Of a stretch of 64,000 nucleotides of DNA, positions 1-10,526 are shown piece after piece. Numbering within the stretch: the stretch's first letter is position 1; the number at the start of each line of letters is the position of its first letter. Under the pieces are notes generated by a model. It had not been told where the DNA came from. It worked only from the letters and a program-made list of their open reading frames with translations, and searched no databases. A program made the position numbers and the translations under genes. Source of the DNA: Tetracentron sinense. Lineage: Eukaryota; Streptophyta; Magnoliopsida; Trochodendrales; Trochodendraceae. Location: the NCBI GenBank assembly GCA_015143295.1, contig CM026565.1:25738052-25802051 (forward strand), given 5' to 3'.

Positions 1-1
1 A

Positions 2-180
2 ACACATTGATCAACTAAATGCTCAGGTAAAAATCCAATATTCCTGATTTCTGATTAGTATAATTGGATAATTCATATAAATGGATGATCCGATCACCAC
101 TTCTAGTTTACTTTTTTTTTAGGCCTGAAGAGAACCGGAAAGAGTTGCAGATTGAGATGGATGAATTTTCTGCCGGTGTC
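2..180 (+). pseudogene. R2R3-MYB transcription factor fragment (end of exon 1, intron, start of exon 2)
   Basis: Bases 123-172, with the split G codon from base 26, read GLKRTGKSCRLRWMNFL, which matches the recognition helix of the R2 repeat of plant R2R3-MYB proteins (consensus GLKRTGKSCRLRWLNYL). It is preceded by a T-rich tract ending in AG at 121-122. A CAG/GTAA donor lies at 26/27, so bases 27-122 look like a 96-bp phase-1 intron at the conserved first-intron position of R2R3-MYB genes. Exon 1 in the matching phase ends in STKCSG, close to the AKCAG of the MYB21/24-like group, but it contains a TGA at 8-10. After residue MNFL the match stops: the expected RPD motif is missing and the frame closes at about 240. 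It is therefore a decayed fragment. Since it lies inside the CACTA element, capture of a host gene piece (transduplication) is inferred. The exact MYB subgroup is uncertain. Confidence 0.7.
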
Positions 181-479
181 ATTCCAAGTCCATAGTTTCC
201 ACGTGGTGGAGTCCATACAAACATGGATTCATGGATAGGTAGAAAGGAATTTGGTGGAAAAGAATGTAATTGAAGCTGTGATCTTGTTTATATTAAAGGG
301 ATTATAAGTATTTTGTTTATTTGTTGTTATGGCCTATGGGTTCAGTGTGCAAATGAAATCAATTGAAGAATAGGTTACATTATTCAAATGTATGAAAACA
401 GGTACATTATTAAATTGTATTTAAACAGATGATAGGTTATGGCATGGAGACAGGGTATTGGATTTGTAAATAAAAAATA

Positions 480-940
480 AAAAATATCAGACACGGAAAT
501 AATTTTGTGTCTGATATGTGATTCACAAGGAAATACATTACCAGGCACGGAATTATTTCCGTGTCTAATCTTAGATATGACGTATATTAGAGTATTAGAG
601 ACGGAAATAATTCCGTGTCAAAAAATATATTAGACACAGAAAAATTTCCGTTGCTATAATTATTAGACACGGATATGTTTCCGTGTCTAATGCTATATTT
701 AGACACGAAACAATGTGACGTCATATATAATTTTACATTTACGGGTAATTATCATTAGACACGGAAATATTTCCATGTCTAGTAATATTATTAGAAACGG
801 AAAATTAATTCCATGCCTAATAGCATCAGGCACAAGAGTAACTGTCATGGTTTAGGCACCGTCGTTAATTCCTTGTCTAATAGTATTAGACACGAAAATT
901 TATTATCAAACACGGAAATTTCCGTGTCTGTCAGGTAGTT
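480..940. repeat. CACTA subterminal repeats, AGACACGGAAAT type
   Basis: More than ten copies of a 12-14 bp motif (AGACACGGAAAT and its reverse complement) occur, often as head-to-head pairs that form imperfect palindromes around short AT spacers. They sit directly inside the 951 terminus, where CACTA transposases are known to bind subterminal repeats. The motif differs from those of the other CACTA elements in the window. Confidence 0.8.
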
Positions 941-951
941 TTCTTGTAGTG

Positions 952-2243
952 ATGATTCAGATAGAGGTGAGGAAGAAGAGGATCGGAGAACTTGAAGGAT
1001 GATCGTGGGAGAGCAAGGCAGATGAAGACCCAAGTGTTGATTCGATGCTTAACCCCATTGCCCCTTATTTTTAGGGATAAACATGTCATTTTAATATATA
1101 TATATATACACACACACACACATAACACTAAAGCCCCACATGGACGGCCTTTCCTATTCGCAATGCCATAAAAATAAAGTTAAAAGTTTAGGGTCATCTT
1201 GGACTTACCTCAAATCATTGGAGCCATTCTGGGAAAAATCCCTTAACATTGTTGATACATCAAAAGATGCATGGGATCCGGGACATATAATGTAATAGAT
1301 TGAGGGAATGCCATCTATATCCAACTGGTTACATCATTAAGAGAAAAATCTCCACTTAACGTGGAAGAGTGGACAAAACAAAGTCACTTGCTCCTGAATT
1401 CATACAAAAACCAAATTTGGGAAACAAATATGTATATATAACATCCTTGATAAAGCTTTGATCCCTCCAAACAAACCAAAAGATGATTACAGAATTCCTT
1501 CATCCCCACTTTCAAAGATTAAGGCATCATAAATCATAGAGAAAACACATGACAGAAACACTTCTATCCATGTATATATGTATGCATATGCTAGTGGTTA
1601 GAGGGTGAAGAAAAATTTTGAACCCAGGTTGGCGCTTATCAATACTCGTGAACTTTACCAGCCCACAAAATTTGGCATCCATATCATGCATCTTTAAAAT
1701 AAATTTTCAAGGATAATGATTCAACAACAAACTATAACCAGTAACCACCTAAGTTCAAAAGACCACACTATCTTTATTAAAGTAACCAAAGGTTCCTTTA
1801 TTTGCAACTAATTTCATATATTAATTGCTCCGAAAACTATAGGGTCCCTAAAATGAGAAAAAATTAAAAGTGCAAACAAAATTTTATGCTTTTCCTTTTT
1901 CTACAAAAAATTGAATAATTTTTTAATGCAATTTTTGGCATCTTCGACATATATAAGGGGCAGGGGTTCCTTTGAAAGAGTGCCCTTGCAACCTTGGTTG
2001 TGTAGGAGGATTCTAGCCTCCAGAGTATCAGGGGTTGGGTAATTGTTTTGTTTTGAGCATTGGTTGGTTCTGTTGTTTGGGTTTTCGATCATTAGAAAAA
2101 AAAAATATATAATTAATGTAATTTTTGGCATCTTTGACATATAAATGAAGCAAATATGGCTTGTGAAACAAATTAAAAGCGCAAACAAAATTTTACGCTT
2201 TTCCTTTTTGTAAAATAAATCGAACAAAATTTTTTAATGTAGT
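952..2243. other. Non-coding unit sequence, no gene seen
   Basis: Homologous to 56689-57965 in unit 3. It contains a TA/CA microsatellite at 1093-1123 and the SINE-like insert at 1957-2105. Around the insert there are imperfect direct repeats of a segment with TTTTTGGCATCTTTGACATA and GCTTTTCCTTTTT. Short open frames on the minus strand show no recognisable protein and are not called. Confidence 0.6.
1957..2105 (+). mobile_element. SINE-like short retroposon with poly(A) tail
   Basis: A short segment beginning GGGGCAGGGGTTCC and ending in an A tract is inserted between imperfect copies of ACATATA. In the unit 3 copy (57686-57826) the flanks read ACATATA on both sides of the insert, as expected for a retroposon target duplication. 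I cannot identify convincing A and B boxes, so the SINE class is inferred from size, tail and target duplication only. Confidence 0.4.
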
Positions 2244-2652
2244 TGTGAGCACAAATTCCGGTTACCCACATTTTTGGCGGTGATTGAGTTATGTTTAGAG
2301 TTGCCACTTATTAATTCAGTAGGGATAAGTCCTAGGTAATGGATAAGGTCTAAGTCCGTTAGAGTTACGGTTCCCTACTTACTAGGTATAAGCCAAGTTA
2401 ATGTCAAGATTAGTCAAATGCCTTAGGTTTAGTATATACTAATCCAAGAAAGGAAAAACTAAGGTAGGGTCGAACCCGAGTTGAGTTGCCTACGTACTCA
2501 CATTGGGGTGAGATCAGACCGAGCATAGTTCTGGTACATGAGCCCGTGCCAAGGCTAAGGGAGTGTTGTGTGTGCATCAAGGGTGGCTTAGGGTCTAGTT
2601 GGGAAGCTAGGGGTGGTTGACCAGGTTGGTCAAATGCATGGTCATGTTGATT

Positions 2653-2870
2653 GGGCCTGGTAGGCCAAAAAGGTAGTCCAGTAGACTAGGATATGGGCTC
2701 GGTAGGCTTGGGTTTAGTCCGATAGACTAAGAGATAGGCCTGGTAGGCTAAGCTTTGGCCCGATAGGCCTTGGATAAGCTCGGTAGGCTAAGAGATAGGC
2801 CCGGTAGGCCAAGATTCGGCGCGGTAGGCCTTGGGACAAGCCCGGTAGGCTAAGTTGGGCCCGGTAGGCC
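2653..2870. repeat. Degenerate tandem repeat with CCCGGTAGGCC core
   Basis: About eight copies of a 25-31 bp unit occur, each containing a variant of GCCCGGTAGGC followed by TAAG or TTGG. It lies inside the 2.5-kb LTR-like insert and is absent from unit 3. The short minus-strand open frame across it is repeat-derived and not a gene. Confidence 0.75.
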
Positions 2871-3299
2871 ATGGGTTTAACCGTGGTTAGGATTGCTAAC
2901 CATGGTTGGGCAAGGTCCAAGGTGTGTCTATGGTCTTTAAGAATTATTTAACATTTTTGAGGATTTTTCCCAAATTTTTCCAAGTTAAATGGGCTTAACC
3001 ATGGTTAAATCAAGTGTTAATCATGATTAAACTCATCTAACCATGGTTAGACATGAGCACAAATTCCAAAAATGGTTTTTCCTATAGTTTCAGAATATTT
3101 TGGATTTTTAAGCATTTTTCCAAATTGGTTAGGTGGGCTAACCAAGGTTAAAGTTTAACCATGGTCGAGTTAACCATGGTTAAGGCAAGGGCAGGCCGGG
3201 GTAAGCTTGGGCTGGGCCCCCAGGGCTAGGTTAGGTCCAGGGGTGGGCCTCCTTGGGCTATGGGCCATTGCCAGGTCCTCAAAAGTCGAAAAACCACAC

Positions 3300-4470
3300 T
3301 GTCGGCAGCCTGATTGCCGACAATTTTGGTGTTTTTGTCAAAGTTCACACCCCTGTAACTTGGGTCAAGGGGTGAGTTAAAGGGAGCTTGACCCACGGTT
3401 TTGAAGAGAGGAAACCAGGGAACAAAATGAGCCCAAGGTGGGCCCTAGGGGTGGCCTGATGTGGGCCCCACTGTGTGCCAAAGTGGCACTGTTCACTAGC
3501 TACATAAAATCATAAGTGTCGACATTGGATTGCCGACACTTTGACAGTTCTTTTTCTCTTGGATTTTAACCCTAGTTAAAGTTAACTATAGGTCTCGATA
3601 TCTTCAGGTGAAATGTAAGGGAGACCTAGGGGGTCTTAACCTAGGCCTTGGATTGGTCCAGAGGGGTCTCTGGTGGGGCCCACAGGCCTTCAAATAGAGA
3701 GCATCAGGGGTGTCGGTACTGAGTTTACTGACACCCTATAAATTTTTAGAATTCGAAAAAATGCCCTACTGGGCTACAATGACGGTGAACCCAGGGGTTC
3801 CCTCATGATGTGAGGGACCCCCAAGTGATCCTGAGGCTACTATATGTGGTGTTTTACCCTTAAGGGTTTCCCCACACCTATGGTGAAGGTGGGGGAGCCC
3901 CTTTAATGGGTTTTGTTTTTGCAATAAGGAAACAATAGTCCCTTAGAATGGACCAGGTGTTCACATGAGATGTCAAAATAGAATTAAATAGGGGTAGGGG
4001 GAAGCGCTACCATGCCGAAGTGCTGGTGGTAATTGGTGGTGGTGCTACAGGTGTTGGAGGAGCTCGATGGCTGCTGGTGGCGCTGTGGAGGTGCTGTACA
4101 GACGGGGGAAGAGCTTAGGATGCTACTAGGACCTTGGGGAGTTTCTGGAAACACCTAGGGAAGGGCTTGGGCTCTGAAAATCAGTAGGGGGACGGGTATG
4201 AGGAATTTACAGGTGATTTTGAAGGTGGGGGTGTTGCCCTCTTTATAGGGGAGGTCCAAGGGGATACACCTGGCAATAGGACGAGGGTAGGAGGGGCTCT
4301 CATGAGATGGAGAGGGAGCTGCAGGCCAGCGGAGTGGGCAGCAGGCGTGCCCTAAACCCTACAGGGGTGGTGTGCTGCAGGAGAGAAGAACAGTGGGCGT
4401 CGGTAATAGGATTATAGACATCCCCAAAGCTTTGGAAGTTTTGGGTGTCGGTAATCCCATTACCGACACC
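3300..4470. repeat. Five dispersed hairpins of the GTGTCGG/CCGACAC family
   Basis: Inverted repeats are seen at 3300-3322, 3514-3541, 3708-3736, 4395-4424 and 4444-4470. Each has an arm containing GTCGG or GTCG, a short loop and a complementary arm. The last is perfect over 12 bp (GGTGTCGGTAAT, loop CCC). Loops differ while stems are related, which suggests a repeated structural unit. Function is unknown. Confidence 0.7.
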
Positions 4471-5205
4471 ACGGGGTTTTGCCCAGCAAGCCTTGGCCTA
4501 AGGGCTTAGGGCTTACTAGGGCTTGGGTTTACCTAGGTTTTAGGCTAGATTAGGGCTAGGCTATGCTAGGGCTAGGGCTAGGGCTTACCTAGGGTTTACC
4601 TAGTGGTCTAATCCTAGGGTTAGGCTAGGGTTGACCTAGGGTTAGGGCTTTACATATGGTTTATGTAAAGTTAGGGTTTAACTAGGGTTAAAACCTAGGG
4701 TTTGCTAAGGCTTTGCCTAAGGGTTGAGGGGATTCAGTTAGGAGCTAACCATGGTTAAAAGCTCTTAACCACAGTTAGGGGGGGTGTAAAAATTGGATAC
4801 TTATAGTAGTATTTAACATTTTTGACATATAACTGAAGCAAATATGGCTCAATTTCTTTGGAAAACAAACAAAATTATTTTCAAAAGAAGACTCCGCTTT
4901 ATCAAAAACCAATTAATCATGGCTAACCATAGTCAAAACACAAAATGTACCTAGTTCTAGATCCACACTCCAACTTCAAGTATTTTTTGAATTCAAAATA
5001 ACTAATAAGAGAATGTTGAACAATTGCTCCAACCTCAAACCCAAAATATAAGATACATTATTAATGAATTACATGTAAAGTCATCACTCAAAAAGAAAGA
5101 AACATATAAATTGTTATAACATATTAAGATTTGAATTAAAGGTCGTAACAACCTCTATGTTTGACTATGTTGGTAAACTACACCATACACAAGAGAGCTT
5201 TCTAA

Positions 5206-5562
5206 GAGCATCTCCAACGCATAGTTAAAAGCCTCTGCCAAAGCTAAAATATAGCTTTGACCCAAAGATAACATACTCCAGTGAATAGTTAAAAGGATTG
5301 CCAAAAAATGTTTTTTGCCATTTCTCATGCCAAATATGGCGTGGGAAATGACAAAAGTCATTTAATGCCATTTGATGTGTATGACCAATTCACCCTTCTT
5401 GTTTTTACACTTTTGCCAGTGTCCCACAAAAAAGGCTTATTGAATATAGAAATGGCTAATGAACCATTGGAGCTTCAGTGCTAAATCGTAGTATTTTGGC
5501 ATTGTAGTAGTGTCAAAAAATAGACGACACTGAAAAAAATAGCATTGCCACTGAAGATGCTC
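5206..5562. mobile_element. MITE with GAGCATCTCC ends and TAA target duplication
   Basis: The 357-bp element begins GAGCATCTCCAACG and ends in GATGCTC, giving a terminal inverted repeat. It is flanked by TAA on both sides (5203-5205, 5563-5565). A 3-bp TWA target duplication is characteristic of PIF/Harbinger-derived Tourist-type MITEs. The unit 3 copy is at 58362-58719. Minus-strand open frames here are not genes. Confidence 0.7.
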
Positions 5563-5565
5563 TAA

Positions 5566-7270
5566 AGACCACTTCAAGTTAACAAAAAGGAACCTTTATT
5601 CGAAATTGTAACTGCTTTGCATAATTTGAAAATAGTGTTCCATTATTAAGGAAAACCAAACGGCAAAAAAAAATGAATATGGGGAATATTGGTAGGAAAA
5701 TATAAATTGATAAATGCAGGATCATACCTTATCCCTAAAATTATAATACGAGAAATTGTAAAAATTCAAAATGTCATCTAATTATACGAAATAAATTAGC
5801 ACTTAGGAGGGGATGTTGTAAAAAAATTCTCCATTCATTTCTAAAATTGACCAAAAAATTTGATCCATTAGAAATTGTATGGGAGGTAGCGAGCAGTGAA
5901 AGTTTGGGTGAATCAGGTTGACTTTTTGGTAGAACCTCCAGCCTATAGGCTATATCCCAATTCAACCCGAGTGCATCCTTCAATCCGTATATATACATTT
6001 TACATGTAAGACATAATAACACACCATCAAGCTCAGCTTGGATTGGGTTGACTAATGGCTCAACCCCAACTCCATTGGTACTATGGCTAAGGTTATGATT
6101 CTTGAACCCCAAGTTGAATAATCAAAACCCTTGGTACAGTCGAGATCATATCAATCTTGACCGAAGTTGCACCCAAAGTTGGAGGCATTTAGATTTTTCA
6201 ACTTTAGTTGCTTGAAACCAACTTACTACCAAATTCCTTTCTAAATCAAAATATTTTTTTCAATATTCTTTACTCGTTTTTAATAAATTCACAAATATAT
6301 CCATTATTGAAAAGAAAATGATGACACTTTCACCATTATTGGAAAATGATGATGCTTTCACCTTGAACAAACTTGATCATGATTAAGCTCCTTTCGATCT
6401 CGAAATTTATTTAAGATGAGCTAAGTTCGGGTTCGCTCAAAGCTTGGTTGACAAAATTATTTTGTTGACTTTTACATGATTTCAATAAAAGTGTTTATTA
6501 TTAAATTATAATACAAAGAAACTACGAAAATAATACAATCATATACAAAAATAAGATTTGGGGATAGTCTTGAGAGCAGAGTCAAGGTTTCAATTATTAA
6601 CTTCTTAACTTTTATGTTATTATTATCTCTTAAACTTATTAAAAATTATATAATCTACAATAAAGAAAGGCAAAAATATCATTTTATATTAATATAAATA
6701 ACATTATAAAAAATATTGTAGTATATTTATAATATTTCTAATCAAGCCGAACCTACCCCAAAACGTGCTAAGCATTGACCCGAACCAAATCATATAGGGT
6801 CTAGCTTGAGCTTGACTTGTTTAAACATTCAAGCTCAAATAAAATCTTGACTTGATTCATTCGAGTCTGAAATGCAAGCTTGAGCTTGGTTCAAACAAGT
6901 CAGCTTGACTTGAGTGCAACACTATTCAGGACTCAAAGAGGGACTCTCTCCCTCCATTTGGAAGGAAGCTTGTTTAAATTAGAATTTAAAATTACGTACC
7001 CCTAGACAACAGGGGTTGCACTTGGTATACCAACTTAGTCCACAGAAGATATGTAACCATATTCTTTTGATGAAACATATCAATATGTAAGTACAATACC
7101 CATGTAGGCATGTAATATTTCGAATGATTAAGTTAAATTTAGAGAATTTATATGATTCTTAACATCTTGGGTTTTTACTCTAGAGAGAATCCTAAGATTC
7201 TCAACAACTTGTATTTTTAATTTTAGATTAGCCCTTCTAAACATCATCAGTAGCTTAGCAACCCAAAGAT
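5566..7270. other. Non-coding unit sequence with AGCTTGAGC-rich repeat remnant
   Basis: No recognisable gene. The part 6360-6935 is rich in AAGCTTGAGCTTGG-like motifs and is the internally deleted counterpart of 59757-60550 in unit 3. The frame at 5774-6112 is kept in unit 3 but has no recognisable domain and lacks coding character, so it is not called. Confidence 0.5.
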
Positions 7271-8128
7271 ATCTCTTTGGCTATTGTTAGAAATTGGTAA
7301 GCATGGTAGAACTCAGTTTCTGCTTTGCACAACAAAGTGGCTCAATTGGACGTAAACCTGGCATACCATGGATGATCAAAGACACTATGGAATTGATTGA
7401 TGGAGGTCTAAGAACTCCATTAAGATACTCAACTGATATTGGGTCCACGTCTGATGGAGAGCCCATTTGAATGATTATGAGGCCTAGTCTCATTACTACG
7501 ACCACGTCCACATCCTCTTGTTGGATGATACAATTTCCAATCCGAATATAATGTCATAGATGATGAAAGTAGTGGGCGTTGTATGAAATTGGAGCAATGT
7601 TTGCTCATGAACCAAGATTCAAGAGCGCAACTCAAAAACATTAATGCGCTCATTGCAAGCATTAGTAGACCATGGTCTAAAATATGATCCTAGATGGGAA
7701 CAAGGGCAGAAAAAATTTCGATCTTATTCAAATACCAGCCATAGGAGTGGATCCCTTCCAAAGGGTCTGGAGTTGCATTGTATGAACCTAAGTTGTTGCG
7801 TTGGAGATCCCATATTTCTCGTGAACTATTAAGACCAAAAGTTTGTGAAAGGTTTGAGTCAGTGAGAGTTGCATTAATGATATCGATAATGTATTGATCA
7901 ACACAATTCCATTCAATAAAAATCAAGGATAGGGGTGGCATCTTCAAGATAGATAGATAGGGGGGGTAATGTTACCACCAATATATCCAAACAGGTCTTG
8001 AAAGACCCAATTACAATGTAGCTTCCTTTTGCTAAGAAAGTAATTTATGCCGTCTAATTTATTGAGAGGAAAGGAACAATGTTTGTGGTATTAATGGTAG
8101 AAATTTGAGAAGATGTAGGGGAAGCCAT
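7270..8128 (-). pseudogene. Decayed Ty1/copia gag relic
   Basis: Read on the minus strand from an ATG at 8128. After a frameshift the sequence gives LHCNWVFQDLFGYI, matching the LL-GYIDG region of plant copia Gag. It then gives INATLTDSNLSQTFGL and REIWDLQ, matching the INATLS...SS-EVWD block of the Gag UBN2/retrotran_gag domain. Farther on an arginine- and glycine-bearing stretch (RGCGRGRSNETR) resembles the Gag linker before the zinc knuckle, but no intact CCHC motif remains. Several frameshifts and stops make it non-functional. No LTR or pol was recognised next to it. The unit 3 copy at 60880-61764 carries similar lesions, so decay predates the duplication. Confidence 0.65.
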
Positions 8129-8680
8129 GTCATTACCAGTTGGTTCTTACAATCGAGAGGGAAAGTGGCAAGATTAGCCATTGAAGACGATTGCTGGTAC
8201 ACTCAAAGGAAGAAGAGAAAAATGTAAGTTCTAGGGATATCACAATAACTTAGAAGTTCTCATACCATGTAAAACCAAAAGATAATGAAGAAGAGACAAT
8301 CATGATGATAAATCGCTTCGTCCTTTCAATGTGTTTATAATAATAGCCACGGAGATATATTTTTGGGTTGCTAAAATATTCGTCATGTGCTGATTATTTT
8401 TAATACAATTAGAAAATAAATTATTTCTCTTTGGGTTAGAAACCTTCAATTTTTAGAATTACTCGAATTCTCTACAATTTGACATAATCCATCAATACAA
8501 TAGTCTCCTTTAACTCTCAACCGTATTCCTTTTTTTTTGCTACAAAAAATGATAATTGCAACCTCCAGTATATGCATCACTCAATGTTTTACAAATTGAA
8601 CTGGTCAACAAACCATTAGAGACGATGTTCGGTCTAAAGTTGAATCATTTGGGTGGACAAATTGAATAGTAATATATATA

Positions 8681-8853
8681 GGGGATAGCTACAGTTCACG
8701 CGGTGCGTGAAGGTGGTAACTACCACCAAGAATTTTTATAACTCTATAATTCCTTAAAAATAAGAGTATTATACGTCATTGTGTAACCTTTTAAAAGCCA
8801 CAAATTTTGAATCCTTTCCAATTTTTAAGAACCCAAATTTTTGAAACCACTCA
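8681..8853 (+). mobile_element. Left terminal repeat of a truncated Mutator-like MITE
   Basis: The segment starting GGGGATAGCTACAG after an ATATATATA run matches the left inverted repeat of the element seen complete in unit 2 (30203 to 36208). Here, as in unit 3 (62318-62490), the right end is missing and sequence jumps at CCACTCAT to a TATC microsatellite. It is therefore a deletion derivative. Confidence 0.6.
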
Positions 8854-9574
8854 TATCTATTTATCTATCTAAGTTATGTTTCTTCTACCTACAACTTAAA
8901 TCCTACAATATATTTTCTCTTCTCGTTCTACAAAAATTCCTCTTCTACAACTCCGAATGCAATTGCCAATGGTAAGCAATGGCTGATGATGGTGCTGCAA
9001 TAGATGACAGAGAGGATGATGATTGCAACAAAAGAAAATGGTGGAGGATGAAGAAATCAGTCTGATCAATTCTTTCTCTTTTCCTTCTACCACTCTCTCC
9101 CTCCTTATAGTCTCTATCATTGTCTCTCCTCATATTTATATCAAAAGCCCCAACTCATTGATTGGATGGTCAAAATCTTCTCCTTTTCATTCTTTGAAAG
9201 ACCCTAACCCCCTTTTTTCAACAACATGAAAAAATGAACTCCAAAATTTGATTTGTTTGTTAAAAAACCATAAATTGCTTTTTTTTTTCTTTACTCTATT
9301 TTTAATGGTCAAAATGGTTGGAGAAGATGAAACAATTGTACATCTATATTTTGATCACATACCCAAGCAGTTCATCGGACGATCGAATCATTTTAACGAT
9401 CCAACAGTTTGAACACCCTATTTGAACAATTTTAACTTTTTTGAGTGGTCTTTTACTTGGAAAGGTTTTCACGTGTTTGAAATCCATTGATCGTCAAGGG
9501 TGACGGTGCAACCATCTAGTGAAGTTCGGGTTTAAAAGCATTACAGTCACTATCATCATCATAGATAATGCTAC

Positions 9575-10526
9575 ACTACTGGGAGATCAGCCACTTATTG
9601 ATCTTGTGTCGAACATTTATAACCTTAAATGCACAAAATGACCCCAAATGTTCATCAATAGTTCTCAAAACCTTTTGTGATCCACAGGGATTCTCTTGCT
9701 TTTGTATAGATGAAACAACATCCTAGCTAATTTGTGGGAACCATTGAATGCTTTTTGTGTATATTACCTATGGCTTGTAGAGGATCACCTATGGCTTGTT
9801 GTTTATGGGTAACGATAGACTTGAGGCAATTAAAGGAGAGGACCCCATTAGCGGAAGACCATAGTTCGAAATTGACCCCAATTACTATAAATTCAAAAAT
9901 AAATTATAGTTCGAAAAACAGAAGCAACAACCAATCTTAACAAAACATGAACTGGAGATGATACTGATATATACGAACCTTTCCGTCGTGGCAAAGGAAA
10001 AATGAGTTTCTACTTCTGGCGACAATGGAATAAACTCTCTCAGACACGAGAGCCTTAACAGAGCGAACCCATTCTTTCTCATCATTGTTGTCAATGCCTA
10101 GTTGGCATCTTTTCCTGAACCTTCTCTCGTTCTCTGTTACGTGGAATTAGATGTGGAATTTCCCCTACCTGAGTTAGGATTCAGAGCGGCTGCAAGAACG
10201 TTGCTAGCGTCGGAGAAATGGGGATGTTGCCGGAGGAACAGAGAGTCAAGATGGAAATTGAAAGGGAAAATCCAGAAATTGTGGGAAAGGTATAAGAAAG
10301 AAAGAAGGAGAAAGAAAGAGATAGAAATGAGAGGGTTTCGAATAAGTGCATGGTGAGAGGGAAAAGAAACGACGGTCATGGACTGTTGTTGTTTATGACA
10401 ATAGTTTACCACCATTTAGAGCCGCCATTTTAGGCGTTAGGCCTTCGATATATAATTTAACGATGGCTGACTGTCGTTTTTAGCTCAAAATAAACATAGT
10501 GTTTTTTTTGGCTTTTTCAGGTAGTG
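9575..10526 (-). mobile_element. CACTA-family terminal fragment, CGACGGT subterminal type
   Basis: The plus strand ends at 10526 in TTTTTCAGGTAGTG, a CACTA terminus read on the minus strand as CACTACCTGAAAAA. Inside it (10360-10500) are repeats such as AACGACGGTCATGGAC and CGATGGCTGACTGTCG. Farther in comes CT-rich leader-like DNA on the minus strand. The left boundary is tentative: CACTACTGGGAG at 9575 could be the other end, but I find no matching 3-bp target duplication. Copies lie at 37378-38335 and 63225-64000. The open frame at 10102-10356 and its antisense are not recognised and are probably leader sequence. Confidence 0.5.

Larger units (their letters stand above)
1..951 (+). mobile_element. 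CACTA (En/Spm-type) transposon, 3' part, left end outside window
   Basis: The segment ends at 951 with TTTTCTTGTAGTG, the reverse complement of the CACTACAAGAAAA terminus of plant CACTA elements. From about 480 to 935 it carries many direct and inverted copies of a subterminal motif built on AGACACGGAAAT and ATTTCCGTGTCT, as expected for CACTA subterminal repeats that bind transposase. The base triplet after the end is ATG. The homologous uninterrupted site in unit 3 (about 56689) reads ATG followed by the same flank, so this is an insertion with the 3-bp target duplication typical of CACTA. The left end is beyond the window, so size and autonomy are unknown. No transposase is visible. A MYB gene fragment lies inside it at 2-180. 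Confidence 0.85.
2244..4805 (+). mobile_element. Putative solo LTR of a large LTR retrotransposon (2562 bp)
   Basis: Unit 3 has an uninterrupted site (about 57960) where unit 1 has this insert. GTAGT occurs on both sides (2239-2243 and 4806-4810), a 5-bp target duplication. The insert begins TGTGAGCAC. A related insert at 22785-25236 begins TGTGAGCATG and ends GTGCTGACA, so the family has TG...CA ends; here the last bases have drifted to ACTTATA. Both copies share a stretch with GTCGAACCCGAGTTG and GTTGCCTACGTACTCAC. No gag or pol is present and only one LTR-sized unit is seen, which suggests a solo LTR left by recombination. Long LTRs are typical of the Tat/Ogre type of Ty3/gypsy, but the lineage is a guess. 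It contains tandem repeats and hairpins described separately. Confidence 0.7.

Noticed and set aside
120..200. Alternative reading of the MYB region as the last exon of a CACTA transposase (frame PEENRKELQIEMDEF to TAG)
   Set aside because: The frame is open for only about 25 codons and its upstream exon in phase carries a stop, whereas the MYB reading matches a specific conserved helix and intron position.
4497..4720. TAGGGCT/TAGGGTT-rich stretch resembling interstitial telomere repeats
   Set aside because: Units are irregular (CTAGGGCTAGG, ACCTAGGGTT) and do not form runs of the plant heptamer TTTAGGG. The same kind of sequence occurs at the end of the related LTR-like insert (25010-25190), so it belongs to that element.
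5774..6112. 112-codon minus-strand frame, also at 58932-59267
   Set aside because: Present in both copies but the C-terminal halves differ through a frameshift, and there is no recognisable domain.
9734..10356. Several 60-90 codon frames on both strands near the CACTA terminus
   Set aside because: No domains; the three unit copies differ by frame-breaking changes, and the sequence looks like CT-rich leader of a CACTA element.
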